Source: Candidatus Latescibacterota bacterium (GTDB taxonomy: Bacteria; Latescibacterota; UBA2968; GCA-2709665). Taken from it: a DNA stretch of 35,825 bases. Position 1 is the stretch's first letter. Every line of letters begins with the position of its first letter. Under the pieces are notes generated by a model. That model had not been told where the DNA came from. It did not search any database and was given only the letters and a program-made list of their open reading frames with translations. Shown here one piece after another: positions 18,796 to 27,434 of this stretch. Where the stretch lies: NCBI GenBank assembly GCA_021295655.1, contig JAGWBX010000026.1, positions 1 to 35,825 on the forward strand, read 5' to 3'. The position numbers and the translations under genes are program-made.

Positions 18796-19593
18796 CTACC
18801 ACGCGGTCCATCCACCGTCAATGGTCAGGTTCTGCCCGGTCATGTAGCTGCTTGCATCGCTGGCGAGAAACACGATCGCCCCCTTCAGTTCGTGCGGCTT
18901 TCCCATGCGTCCCATCGGACTCTTCGTACATAGCCTTTCCACCATTTCGCCCGGCGCCTTGCTCATGTTGGGAAAGGGCCCCGGGCTCAGACAGTTCACC
19001 CTCACCCGGTCCGCCGCCCAGTAGACCGCCAGGTGTCGCGTCACGTGGATGATACCGCCTTTCAGCGCGTGATAGGCCGCAGGGCTGGCCGGACATACCC
19101 CCGCGTATGCATCCGGATAGGACGCGACCTGTCCGTACATGGATCCGAGCATGACAATGCTCGCGGGCGCACCGCGCTCCACGGCGTCGTTTCGCACCAG
19201 CCGGGCAAGCGTGAAATATCCGGCCACGTTCGCCTGTTGCCTCGCGAATTGCTCGTGTGTGACGTCCGTCCAGTCGTTCAGCACGCCCTCGTTTCCGTTG
19301 TTAACCAGAACGTCGATCTGTCCGGTTGCTTCCACCGCATCGGCAAAACCGGCCTCAACGGATCCACCCTCCATATGGTCCAGCCGCACGCCCACGTGCG
19401 CCTCGTCGCCAGGCAGCGTCGCGACCGCTGCCTCGGCGCGGCTGCGCTCCCTGCTGCTGATGACAACCCTCGCCCCAGCCTCGGCCAGCGCCGTGGCGAA
19501 CGCCGATCCCAGGAATCCGGTTCCTCCGGTTACCAGTGCCACTTTTCCACTCAAGTCGAACAGCCTCTGTACCGTCGGTTCGCTCGCTGCCAT
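18796..19593 (-). CDS. Short-chain dehydrogenase/reductase
   Basis: A 265-residue classical SDR, a Rossmann-fold NAD(P)-dependent oxidoreductase. The nucleotide motif TGGTGFLG is at 22-29 and NNG at 98-100. The catalytic set is S151 (MLGSMYG), Y174 and K178 (YHALK). The C-terminal MTGQNLTIDGGWTAW is typical. The sequence resembles gluconate 5-dehydrogenase-like and sugar-alcohol SDRs, which fits its place between a CocE hydrolase (57 bp upstream) and an aminotransferase (73 bp downstream). The start ATG follows AGGGAG. It probably oxidises or reduces a sugar-derived hydroxyl or keto group made from the polysaccharide handled by this operon; the exact substrate cannot be read from the sequence. 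Confidence 0.9.
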   Translation of the reverse strand: MAASEPTVQRLFDLSGKVALVTGGTGFLGSAFATALAEAGARVVISSRERSRAEAAVATLPGDEAHVGVRLDHMEGGSVEAGFADAVEATGQIDVLVNNGNEGVLNDWTDVTHEQFARQQANVAGYFTLARLVRNDAVERGAPASIVMLGSMYGQVASYPDAYAGVCPASPAAYHALKGGIIHVTRHLAVYWAADRVRVNCLSPGPFPNMSKAPGEMVERLCTKSPMGRMGKPHELKGAIVFLASDASSYMTGQNLTIDGGWTAW

Positions 19594-19650
19594 TTGTCAT
19601 CTCCCTGTAAAAAACGCTCAATCTTTAGCATTCACCGGTCAGCGCTTGCT

Positions 19651-21564
19651 TCACTCCGGCAAGGGAATAATCGGCAGCACAATGTGGGATGGCCGCTCGC
19701 GGTCCATGTAAACCGTATTTCGGGCAACAACCGAATGCGTATGCCGTCCCACGGGTTCGCCGGTATTCGGATTCACGTCGAAACGCGGAAAATTGCTGCT
19801 GGAGACATCCACGCGGATCCGGTGCCCGCGCACGAATAGATTGCTGGTTGGCGTCAGATCGATCGTGACCGAATACACCTCGCCCGGATTCATCATCTCG
19901 GGCTTCTCCCACCCGTTCCGATAGCGCGCGCGTATAATGGAATCCACCAGATTCATGTGATAGCCACACGGATAGTCCTCGCTGGTAGGGTAGACGTCGA
20001 TCAGCTTTGCCGTGAAGTCCGTGTCCACCGCGGTCGACGAGATCCAGAGATTCACGGACAGCGGACCGGTCACCTCGACGTCCTCGGCCAGCGGGTCCGT
20101 CTGAAAGACGAGCACGTCCTCCCGGGACGAGAGCGTCAGGTACGGCGGTCGTGCGCCGACGATGCCGGGCGCTTCCTTCTGGTGGGCGGCTCCGTCCAGC
20201 ACAATGCTGCGCATTCGGGCCCTCGGGGGCGTGTACCGCTCCGCCATCCCGTCGCCCAGCGGCACCATTTCGTAGAAGCCGGTCACGTTTCCCGCAATGG
20301 TTGGCACCGGGTGTTCCGGATCGTGAGCGTAACCGGCCGGCGCGCCGTCCTGCCCGGGGGTTTCCGGGCTGAGGCCGCCGCCGCTGTGGAAATAGTAGGG
20401 CGTGTACGTGGTGCGGGCCAGCGGCCATTCCCGTTCGGACCGCCAAAAGCCGCCGTGATTGAGGCGGCCTGCGCCGTTGCGCCGGCCATCGCCTCCTCCC
20501 ATCACGAAAATACGGACCGGAGGATCGGCCTCCACGTCGTTGTGGATGCCTTTCAACCAGCGGTCGAACCAGCGCAGGCGCTCCCGGTTGTACACGTCGT
20601 CGCCCCATGCCGCTTCGGGTCCGAAATCCACGTCGCCGGCGAACGAATCTCCTTCGCCTCGTATGCCGCCGTGGTTCCACGGACCCATCAACAGCCGCTG
20701 GGGCGTCCGGTTCTGTTTCGACATCGCTGCGAAATAGTTCGTCGTCGCCCCCGCGAACGGATCGTACCAACCCCCGCTGAAGACGGATGGAATATCGCCG
20801 TGCCGGTCGAAATGGCGCTCCTGGTCGCAGCAGTCCTGTTGCCAGAATTCGTCGTACTCGCCGCGATGGTAGTAATCGAACAGCACCCGTTCAAGATTCG
20901 GCACCAGCGCCAGGGGCGTGTCCCCCGGCTTGAACGGGGTGGCATAGACCAGTTCCCTCATCCGCTCCATGGTCTCCACAAACGCCCGCGCCGCGCCGGG
21001 GTCGTCCCTGATCTCCTGCGCGTCGTGCCCGTGCAGGAAAAGGGCCCCGAACATGTGCAGCGCCATCGCGCCGCCCTCGCGCGAGCAATGCGCGTACATA
21101 TTGGTCGGCCCCACGTCCTGCCACATCGCCGTGAGATTCGGCGGCCGGTACAGCGCCATCACCGCCTGAACGATGGCGCCGTGCGAACTACCCACGGTCC
21201 CTACCCTACCGTTGGACCAGGACTGTTCCGCAATCCACGACACCGTGTCGTATCCGTCCCCGCCCTCTCCGGGATTGGCGGTATGGAAGTACTGCCCCGT
21301 GCCCTCAGACCGGTGCCGGCCCCTCAGGTCCTGGACCACCGCCACGTATCCCCGCCGGGCGAAAAACATCCCGACGGGCTCCACCCACATCTGTGGACTG
21401 CTCTTGTCATAGGATGTACGGCCAAGAATCGCCGGATATCTGCCGGGCGCGGGTTCTCCGTCGACGGCGGGACGGTAGATATCCGTGGCCAATCGCACGC
21501 CGTCGCGCATGGGCACCATGACGTCAGTGGCGATAACGACGCCGTATTCGGGTTCCGGTTCCAT
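19651..21564 (-). CDS. CocE/NonD family serine hydrolase
   Basis: A 637-residue hydrolase of the X-Pro dipeptidyl-peptidase S15/cocaine-esterase group. The N-terminal alpha/beta-hydrolase core has the nucleophile S127 in GSSHG, the acid D268 in GGWYDPF and H298 in GPWNHGG. The C-terminal half (about 400-637) is the beta jelly-roll X-Pro domain (VTGPLSVNLWISS, LFVRGHRIRVDVSSSNFPRFD). The family cleaves esters, amides or acyl groups, and many members act as glutaryl-7-ACA acylases or esterases. There is no signal peptide. The start ATG has GGGGAG ahead. It follows the lyase gene by 42 bp, suggesting removal of acyl decorations from oligosaccharides, though a peptide substrate cannot be excluded. 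Confidence 0.9.
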   Translation of the reverse strand: MEPEPEYGVVIATDVMVPMRDGVRLATDIYRPAVDGEPAPGRYPAILGRTSYDKSSPQMWVEPVGMFFARRGYVAVVQDLRGRHRSEGTGQYFHTANPGEGGDGYDTVSWIAEQSWSNGRVGTVGSSHGAIVQAVMALYRPPNLTAMWQDVGPTNMYAHCSREGGAMALHMFGALFLHGHDAQEIRDDPGAARAFVETMERMRELVYATPFKPGDTPLALVPNLERVLFDYYHRGEYDEFWQQDCCDQERHFDRHGDIPSVFSGGWYDPFAGATTNYFAAMSKQNRTPQRLLMGPWNHGGIRGEGDSFAGDVDFGPEAAWGDDVYNRERLRWFDRWLKGIHNDVEADPPVRIFVMGGGDGRRNGAGRLNHGGFWRSEREWPLARTTYTPYYFHSGGGLSPETPGQDGAPAGYAHDPEHPVPTIAGNVTGFYEMVPLGDGMAERYTPPRARMRSIVLDGAAHQKEAPGIVGARPPYLTLSSREDVLVFQTDPLAEDVEVTGPLSVNLWISSTAVDTDFTAKLIDVYPTSEDYPCGYHMNLVDSIIRARYRNGWEKPEMMNPGEVYSVTIDLTPTSNLFVRGHRIRVDVSSSNFPRFDVNPNTGEPVGRHTHSVVARNTVYMDRERPSHIVLPIIPLPE

Positions 21565-21606
21565 GCGCTTTCGACTCCCCCAATTGAATCAGGCTGTGAC
21601 GATCTC

Positions 21607-24288
21607 TTATGCCAGGATTCCGTTTCCGGCAACAATGGCCCGGGCGCCGGAGTCAAACCGGACCTCCACGAAATCAGTCTCCAGTTTCATTTCGAGTGTG
21701 GTATCGCCAGCGTGTACCGTACTGCCCTTGCAGATTGCGACGGACACCACCTCGCCGTCGCGCCCCTCCCGGACCAGACACAACTCGGCGTCGGTCCGGA
21801 TGTCCCTGTCCTTCTGCAACATCCACCCGTCCTTCCGCCCCGTGTCTTCCACGTCTTTGGCCAGGATCACGTCCCGACGCCCATCTGCGAGTTCGATTTC
21901 CACGGCCACGTCCGAGTCCGAAGGAACCCCGCCGTCTTCGTCCATCAGTGAAAGACGTCGAACGCCGGAGAGGGTCGACTCACCCTCAAAGGGTTCAATG
22001 ACACCCACAAACGTGGACGCCAGGGGTGCCGTATCCGACTGACGCCGTACCATTACGCGGGGAATCCAGCCGGTCTCGTTGCCGCCAAACCCCCGCAGCG
22101 CAACCCAGGCCTCGGCAGTAGAGGCCTCCGCGCCGTCCGTCAGGTCGGTATACTTCAGGTGGATGTCGCGGCCTTCCTCGAGATATCCGAACCGGTCCTC
22201 CACCTTCCAATCCACGTGCCATCCCGGGGCCGGTTGTCCATCGCTCATGAAATCGCGCATCTGCGTCTCGTACCCGAAATCCACGGCCGGCGCCAAAGAA
22301 AGCCCCCGTGTCGAAATCGTCCCGAAATGACTGTGCATGAACTTCGCGTGGTCTCGCCCGCCCGCGACGCGGAACACATCCAGCAGGTAGCTGCTTTCGT
22401 CGGATGTGTCGACCATGGCCACGGTCCGTTCATAGCGCGGTATCCCGTATAGCACGGAACCGTTCGCCCGGATCGCACGAAACCGCTCGCCGTCCGCCCA
22501 CAACGTGGACTCGCCGTCCGAGGGGCGTTCCTGGTCCTTCCCGTCCACAACCACGGTATTGTGACCGGCGGTACTCACGTACCAGTGAAATTTCGGCCCG
22601 CTCCATCCTCCGAAATGTACTGGAGGGTAACCGAAATCCGGCATCAGATCCAGGCCCATTGCGAACAGCCCGAGGTTCATCCCGTCGGCGTGCCCATGAG
22701 GTCCGCCGGAATCGTAGTCCAGCCACGCGGCGCGACGACCGTCGCCCCGACCGGAACGCAGCACAGCCAGACGCCACTCCGTCTTGTTGGCGCTGGCCTG
22801 TTCGATCTCCGTCCCGTGGTTATCGATAACCGCCTGCACCTCCCCCTGAAATGCTTCCGGATCGTCCGAAAAGAGATCGTGCGGCAACCCGTCGACCGTG
22901 CTCCCGTTGGCCTGGTACAGAGCCTGTACGTAGGCCGCATCGCCCGTTTCCCGGTACAGATGCCACAGAAAGGCGTACATCGAGGGCTCCAGCCCGGGAT
23001 CATCGGAGAAGGCGACGCCCACGTAGTTATCGACCTTCGTTGCGTAGGATCCCGTGTCGCCCGCCTGGGGATAGTATTGCTGCAGGCACCACGTATCGAT
23101 ATGAAACCGGTACGTCTGCCGCAGCTTCGGATGCCTTGCCAGCATATCGCCCAGAAATCCCGGGTCGACCCTGCTGAACCGCGCCAGGAACTGCGCCAGG
23201 CTTTGTATCACCCCCGAACAGTAACCCGCGAGGCCTTTTTCACCCGTCACGCCGTCCACCGCCGTGGCGCGTTCCATCATCTCGGCGATCAATCCATACA
23301 CCTTCTCCCGGTTTCCTTCCCAGTCAAGGACAGAGTGAATCGTGATCAGCGCGATTTCCTTGCGGGGGTAGTTGGACCGGATCCGGTCGTGATTAACGAC
23401 CGTATCCTGGAATATACCCTCCTCGATATTCCGCGTTACGTCCGCCGGCGACGCCTTGCTCGCCTCAATGCCATACCGCGCGGCCTTCGCGCACAGGAAA
23501 TCCGCCAGCGCTTCATCTTCCCCTAACGCGTCCCGGACCTGATCGTAAGCCTGCGTGAGAACCCGCGCCTCTTCGCACGCGTCGTGCCAGGTGGACACGT
23601 ACCCGGCGTGGGCGGGACCTTCGTACATCATCGCCTGATCTTTGAAATTGAACGTTGTGTACAGGTCCGCCACCCGGTCGAGCAGCACGCCGGCCTTGTG
23701 GGCAAACACGGGCTCTCCGGTTGCCGCGTATGCCGCGCCGAGCGCACTTATGCCGCCATGCACGACCTGTTTCCACTGCCCGTAAACCAGGTACGTACCC
23801 ACGAACCACCAGGTATTCTCTCCGTCCCGGTACCCCTCGCCGTCGTCCACCCCGAACCGGTGCAGCGGGTCCGCCGGATTGGGATGTTCCGTATTGAACA
23901 ACAGTGAACGGTCTGCAAGGTGGTGCTGAAACACGCCGTGTTCATCGAGACCGGAGCGGTAGAACGCGTGAAAGTCGTTTTTGGGAAACACCTCTTTGCA
24001 GTGCGGACATCGAAGCTTCCACGGGAGGCGCAACGCCTGGATACGCCAGTTGTACATCGGCACGCCCTCGCTGCACGCCGGGCAGTGCCCGTTCGACCAG
24101 ACCATCCAGGACCTCCGGATGGTACTGCCGAACATCAGGTCCCACAGCTCGTCGTCCGAAAACGCCATCCACGGCTGGGCCGTCTCTACGATCCGGTCCC
24201 TCGCCCGCTTTGCCCACGCGTGGTTCTCCGCATTGCGCTTCGCCTTTTCAATCAACTCCGCCGGATAGAACAAACTGCCCTTGCTCAC
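21607..24288 (-). CDS. Heparinase II/III-like polysaccharide lyase
   Basis: An 893-residue protein with the heparinase II/III layout: an (alpha/alpha) toroid N-terminal part to about 460 and a beta-sandwich C-terminal part. Zinc-ribbon cysteines C69/C72 (CPAC) and C94/C97 (CPHC, followed by KEVFPKNDF) are typical of one branch. HGHADGMN at 531-538 is the conserved metal/substrate-contact motif of the second domain. Candidate catalytic residues lie in NHDRIRSNYP near 299-308. Such enzymes cleave uronate-containing polysaccharides by beta-elimination. There is no clear signal peptide, so it may act on imported oligosaccharides. The start is GTG at 24286-24288 after GGAGG. It is first of the four-gene minus-strand operon ending at 17370. 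Heparin itself is not implied. Confidence 0.9.
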   Translation of the reverse strand: MSKGSLFYPAELIEKAKRNAENHAWAKRARDRIVETAQPWMAFSDDELWDLMFGSTIRRSWMVWSNGHCPACSEGVPMYNWRIQALRLPWKLRCPHCKEVFPKNDFHAFYRSGLDEHGVFQHHLADRSLLFNTEHPNPADPLHRFGVDDGEGYRDGENTWWFVGTYLVYGQWKQVVHGGISALGAAYAATGEPVFAHKAGVLLDRVADLYTTFNFKDQAMMYEGPAHAGYVSTWHDACEEARVLTQAYDQVRDALGEDEALADFLCAKAARYGIEASKASPADVTRNIEEGIFQDTVVNHDRIRSNYPRKEIALITIHSVLDWEGNREKVYGLIAEMMERATAVDGVTGEKGLAGYCSGVIQSLAQFLARFSRVDPGFLGDMLARHPKLRQTYRFHIDTWCLQQYYPQAGDTGSYATKVDNYVGVAFSDDPGLEPSMYAFLWHLYRETGDAAYVQALYQANGSTVDGLPHDLFSDDPEAFQGEVQAVIDNHGTEIEQASANKTEWRLAVLRSGRGDGRRAAWLDYDSGGPHGHADGMNLGLFAMGLDLMPDFGYPPVHFGGWSGPKFHWYVSTAGHNTVVVDGKDQERPSDGESTLWADGERFRAIRANGSVLYGIPRYERTVAMVDTSDESSYLLDVFRVAGGRDHAKFMHSHFGTISTRGLSLAPAVDFGYETQMRDFMSDGQPAPGWHVDWKVEDRFGYLEEGRDIHLKYTDLTDGAEASTAEAWVALRGFGGNETGWIPRVMVRRQSDTAPLASTFVGVIEPFEGESTLSGVRRLSLMDEDGGVPSDSDVAVEIELADGRRDVILAKDVEDTGRKDGWMLQKDRDIRTDAELCLVREGRDGEVVSVAICKGSTVHAGDTTLEMKLETDFVEVRFDSGARAIVAGNGILA

Positions 24289-24417
24289 GTCTGTGCCTCC
24301 TCATTGTGTTGCGGCGCCGGGACAATCCTGCTTGATCGGCCCGCCACGGCGCCTTATTTTCGCTCAGAGAGATCCCCCTGGCAGTCCGTTGATGAAGTCG
24401 CTCTGCAGGCGAAGTAT

Positions 24418-24475
24418 GGTGTCCCGTCCCGCAAATATATCACCATTCGGTAATCTGTCTCCGGGACAGGACACC
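24418..24475. repeat. 14-bp inverted repeat in divergent intergenic region
   Basis: GGTGTCCCGTCCCG (24418-24431) and CGGGACAGGACACC (24462-24475) form an inverted repeat with one mismatch around a 30-base loop. It lies between the divergent lyase (start 24288) and concanavalin-like (start 24524) genes, where an operator would be placed. The left arm plus loop is repeated on the minus strand at 35714-35743 (26 of 30 bases), so it is more likely a dispersed repeat than a local operator. Confidence 0.55.
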
Positions 24476-24523
24476 TGCCATTGTGGCCGAAGACCCGGCG
24501 CGCAACCGACAGGAACCTGACCC

Positions 24524-25720
24524 ATGCTGGTTGCCTCACAGGATTTCCGCTGGCACGACCGCGGTGAAGGAGGCGTCTATATCTTCGGAGAGGACGGCTA
24601 CCTTACAATCGACGGTTCGCGAGGCCGCGCCCGCTGTTCCCGGCGAATCGAAAACCCCATCCGGGGCCCGGAGGATGCACTCGCGCTGAAACTCCGTGTA
24701 GCCCTCGGAAAATGCTACCGTATTCGTTTCCATCGCGCAAACGACCGGATTGCACTGGATTGCCGGTTCGACGCGGACGGTCGAGTCCAACTGACCGGAG
24801 AACGGGGAACCGTTGACTCCGGCGAATCCCTGACCTTTCACTACGGCAAACCCTACGCCGATCCGGCCATTCGCCCACCCTACGTTGTGCCGTCCGACGA
24901 ACACCGCCTGACCTTTTCCGGTTTCGATTTCGAAAAGGGGAAGTTCATGTTCGGCCTGGACAGGCGCAACCCGGTCGAGATTGCCGGATGTCTGGGACCG
25001 GACGTTCGTGAACTTTCCGGAATCGAACTGGCTACAGTCTCTGTTGAACCCGGCAGCCTCATCCGCCTGAAGGAATACGCCGAAACCAGGGATGGCGTCG
25101 TGGCATCCCGGGAGACGTTTCCGCTGCACTGGGCGCCGGTCGCGCCGCCCCTGGGCGGCATGCCGGACGACAACGTCTGCGAGACCGTCATGCGTCCCGT
25201 GGACTACCGGTGGCTCGAGACGTCCACAAGATACGGCTATGTCAAGGTCCGCATCCCGTCGCTGAAGGCGGGCGCCGTGGCGTTCGACATGAAGCCGGCC
25301 GACGCGGCGCTGGAGTCCTGCCTCATTCTGGAAGAATACCAGGGCATCATCAAATACGGAAATATCCAGTTCGGGCTGCTCCGGGGCAAGATAATCATCT
25401 GCACCGCCGAAGGCATCACTGAATTCGATCAGGCCGTTGAGGCCGCGAACGACAGGGTGTACAGGTTCCGGGTTGAATGGGACAGGCAGAGCGGAGCGGT
25501 ACGTCTCCTGATCGACGGCGAACCGATGACGCACGGCGGGTCGGACGTATTTTCCTTTGCCAACGTTCCGGACGATGGAATCGATACCATCACGCTCCAT
25601 CCGGGAGACGTTCGGGCGAGACGAAGTCTGATGCAGAAGCGCCTCGGCGTGAAGGCGCGGAGGTTGCCCAGGTCGATCGTCCGCTGGGGCGCATTCAGGG
25701 TATATGATCTTTCCGACTGA
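24524..25720 (+). CDS. Unrecognised protein with concanavalin-like half
   Basis: A 398-residue protein with no family I can name. The second half (about 225-345) reads like a concanavalin A-like or LamG domain: GYVKVRIPSLKAGAVAFDMK, then YRFRVEWDR and VRLLIDGEP. The first half also looks beta-rich and may be a related sandwich (LALKLRVALGKCYRIRFHR). There is no signal peptide. The ATG at 24524 has only a weak AGGAA upstream. A frame of nearly identical span on the opposite strand (24536-25723) is judged a shadow, because this strand gives strand-like hydrophobic alternation and a domain-like pattern. It is divergent from the lyase operon across a 235-bp gap, so carbohydrate binding or lyase activity is a fair guess. 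Confidence 0.7.
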   Translation: MLVASQDFRWHDRGEGGVYIFGEDGYLTIDGSRGRARCSRRIENPIRGPEDALALKLRVALGKCYRIRFHRANDRIALDCRFDADGRVQLTGERGTVDSGESLTFHYGKPYADPAIRPPYVVPSDEHRLTFSGFDFEKGKFMFGLDRRNPVEIAGCLGPDVRELSGIELATVSVEPGSLIRLKEYAETRDGVVASRETFPLHWAPVAPPLGGMPDDNVCETVMRPVDYRWLETSTRYGYVKVRIPSLKAGAVAFDMKPADAALESCLILEEYQGIIKYGNIQFGLLRGKIIICTAEGITEFDQAVEAANDRVYRFRVEWDRQSGAVRLLIDGEPMTHGGSDVFSFANVPDDGIDTITLHPGDVRARRSLMQKRLGVKARRLPRSIVRWGAFRVYDLSD

Positions 25721-25757
25721 CAATGCTGTCAGTTTTCAGCATTCGGCTTGAACGAAC

Positions 25758-25830
25758 AATCGGCTCACACGGAGACACAAAGGGAACCCGGAAACACCCG
25801 AAGGGCGGGCAACCACAAGGGTTGCCCCTA
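25758..25830 (+). repeat. Dispersed repeat with GGGCAACC hairpin
   Basis: This lies in the 445-bp gap 25721-26165, which has no supportable gene. The segment from AATCGGCTCACACGG to GGGCAACCACAA is nearly identical to the reverse strand of 31695-31763. It ends in a perfect hairpin GGGCAACC-ACAA-GGGTTGCCC followed by CTACG. A related hairpin occurs near 6936-6957. The rest of the gap shows no structure that I can name except a GGGCAACC half-motif near 25920. Confidence 0.75.
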
Positions 25831-26165
25831 CGAATCAGAAATCAGCGACCACAACAAGGTTTCTGGAACCTGCGAACGGTGGGATTCGTCAGCGAGGTAC
25901 GTGGCTCGACGGCTAAATTCGGGCAACCACTTTCGGGGACGGAACACTACAGACGCATTAATGGGAAGGACCGTGAGTTTAAACCGTATATCAGACAAGA
26001 GTCCGTTGAAAAGGTATACGTCCTTGACTTTCCGGTTGTATTGGTTAATTTCAGTTCAATTTGACGCATAGCATTGTCCAACCGACATTTCGCACCCCCG
26101 GTTGACGGACGGGATCGGCGAAATCTCGACTTCCGCCGTCCGGGGGGAATCAAGGAGGCGCTTTC

Positions 26166-27434
26166 GTGCACGTTGCCATCATCGGCAATGGCGTCACCGG
26201 TGTTACCGCGGCGATCAGGCTGCGGCGAAAACAGCCGGACTGGCGCATCACCCTTATCTCAGGCGAATCCAGATACCATTATTCGCGGCCGGCCCTGATG
26301 TACGTCTTCATGGGCCACATGACCTATCAGGGCACCAAACCCTTCGAAGACGACTTCTGGTCCATAAACCGGCTGGACCTGCGCCGGGACTGGGTTGCCG
26401 GGATCGACGCCCCGCGAAAATGCCTTGCTCTCCACCGGGGCGGTGACTTTCACTTTGACAAACTGCTCATCGCCACCGGCTCGAAATCCAACAAATTCGG
26501 ATGGCCGGGACAGGACCTCAAAGGCGTTCAGGGCCTCTATTCCCTGCAGGACCTCCGCAGCCTGTACGACAACGCAACGCACACGCGACATGCCGTGATT
26601 GTCGGCGGCGGCCTCATCGGCATCGAACTCGCCGAAATGCTCCATTCGCGCAACATCCACGTCACCTTTCTCGTGCGCGAATCGTCGTACTGGAGTAACA
26701 TCCTTCCGATGGAAGAGTCCGGTATGATCAACGAGATCATCCGGGAACAGGGCATCGGTCTGAAACTCCGGACCAGCATGAAGGAGATTCTGGACGACGG
26801 GGACGGCAGAGCATGCGGCGTTGTAACGGAAGACGGCGAGACGTTGGAATGCCAGTTTGTGGGCCTGACCGCCGGCGTGTCACCAAATATAGACCTTGTA
26901 AGGGATTCCGAAATCGAAACCGGCAGGGGGATCCTTGTCGATCACAGCTTTCAAACCAGCGTTCCTGATATCTACGCCGCGGGCGACTGTGCCGAAATCG
27001 TCACCGGCGGCGAGCGGAATCTGTTGCAGCAGGTCTGGTACACAGGCAGGAAACAGGGAGAGGTTGCGGGGGACGTCATCGCGGGCGAAGCCTGTACTTA
27101 CGACCCGGGAATCTGGTTCAACTCCGCCAAGTTCCTGGACCTTGAATACCAGGTCTACGGCCGCGTCAACCTCAATGTGCCGGGCGAAAAGAACCTCTAC
27201 TGGCAACACCCCACACAGCGCCAGTCCGTGCGTATCGTGCACACCGAACCGGACGTAATCGGCATTAACCTCATGGGAATCCGCTACCGGCACGAAGTCT
27301 GTGAACGCTGGATTTCGGAACAGCGCCCGGTCGACTTCGTACTGGACAACCTGGCGGAGGCCAACTTCGACCCCGAGTTTTTCGACCGGCACGAATCCGA
27401 AATCGTACCCGCCCTCAGGGAGCAAATGTCATGA
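26166..27434 (+). CDS. FAD/NAD(P)-dependent oxidoreductase
   Basis: A 422-residue two-dinucleotide-fold flavoprotein. The FAD motif GNGVTG is at 7-12, LLIATGS at 100-106, a second GGGLIG (NAD(P)) at 147-152, and the FAD-closing AAGD at 271-274. No redox-active CxxxxC is present, so it is not a disulfide reductase; the pattern resembles nitrite-reductase/rubredoxin-reductase or ferredoxin-reductase types. It starts with GTG at 26166, after CAAGGAGG. Its stop overlaps the next ATG in ATGA (27431-27434), so it is translationally coupled to the membrane polyferredoxin gene. The likely job is to pass electrons between NAD(P)H and that iron-sulfur protein; the physiological direction is unknown. 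Confidence 0.9.
   Translation: MHVAIIGNGVTGVTAAIRLRRKQPDWRITLISGESRYHYSRPALMYVFMGHMTYQGTKPFEDDFWSINRLDLRRDWVAGIDAPRKCLALHRGGDFHFDKLLIATGSKSNKFGWPGQDLKGVQGLYSLQDLRSLYDNATHTRHAVIVGGGLIGIELAEMLHSRNIHVTFLVRESSYWSNILPMEESGMINEIIREQGIGLKLRTSMKEILDDGDGRACGVVTEDGETLECQFVGLTAGVSPNIDLVRDSEIETGRGILVDHSFQTSVPDIYAAGDCAEIVTGGERNLLQQVWYTGRKQGEVAGDVIAGEACTYDPGIWFNSAKFLDLEYQVYGRVNLNVPGEKNLYWQHPTQRQSVRIVHTEPDVIGINLMGIRYRHEVCERWISEQRPVDFVLDNLAEANFDPEFFDRHESEIVPALREQMS

Noticed and set aside
19957-21951. A 664-codon plus-strand open frame
   Set aside because: It is antisense to the CocE hydrolase and the lyase, with proline/arginine/histidine-rich shadow composition.
24536-25723. A 395-codon open frame on the minus strand opposite the gene at 24524-25720
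   Set aside because: It mirrors the plus-strand gene almost exactly, its translation has no domain-like pattern, and the plus strand shows beta-strand periodicity and a LamG-like half.
25748-26071. Open frame containing NHKGCPYES
   Set aside because: It is the translation of a dispersed hairpin repeat and has no ribosome site.
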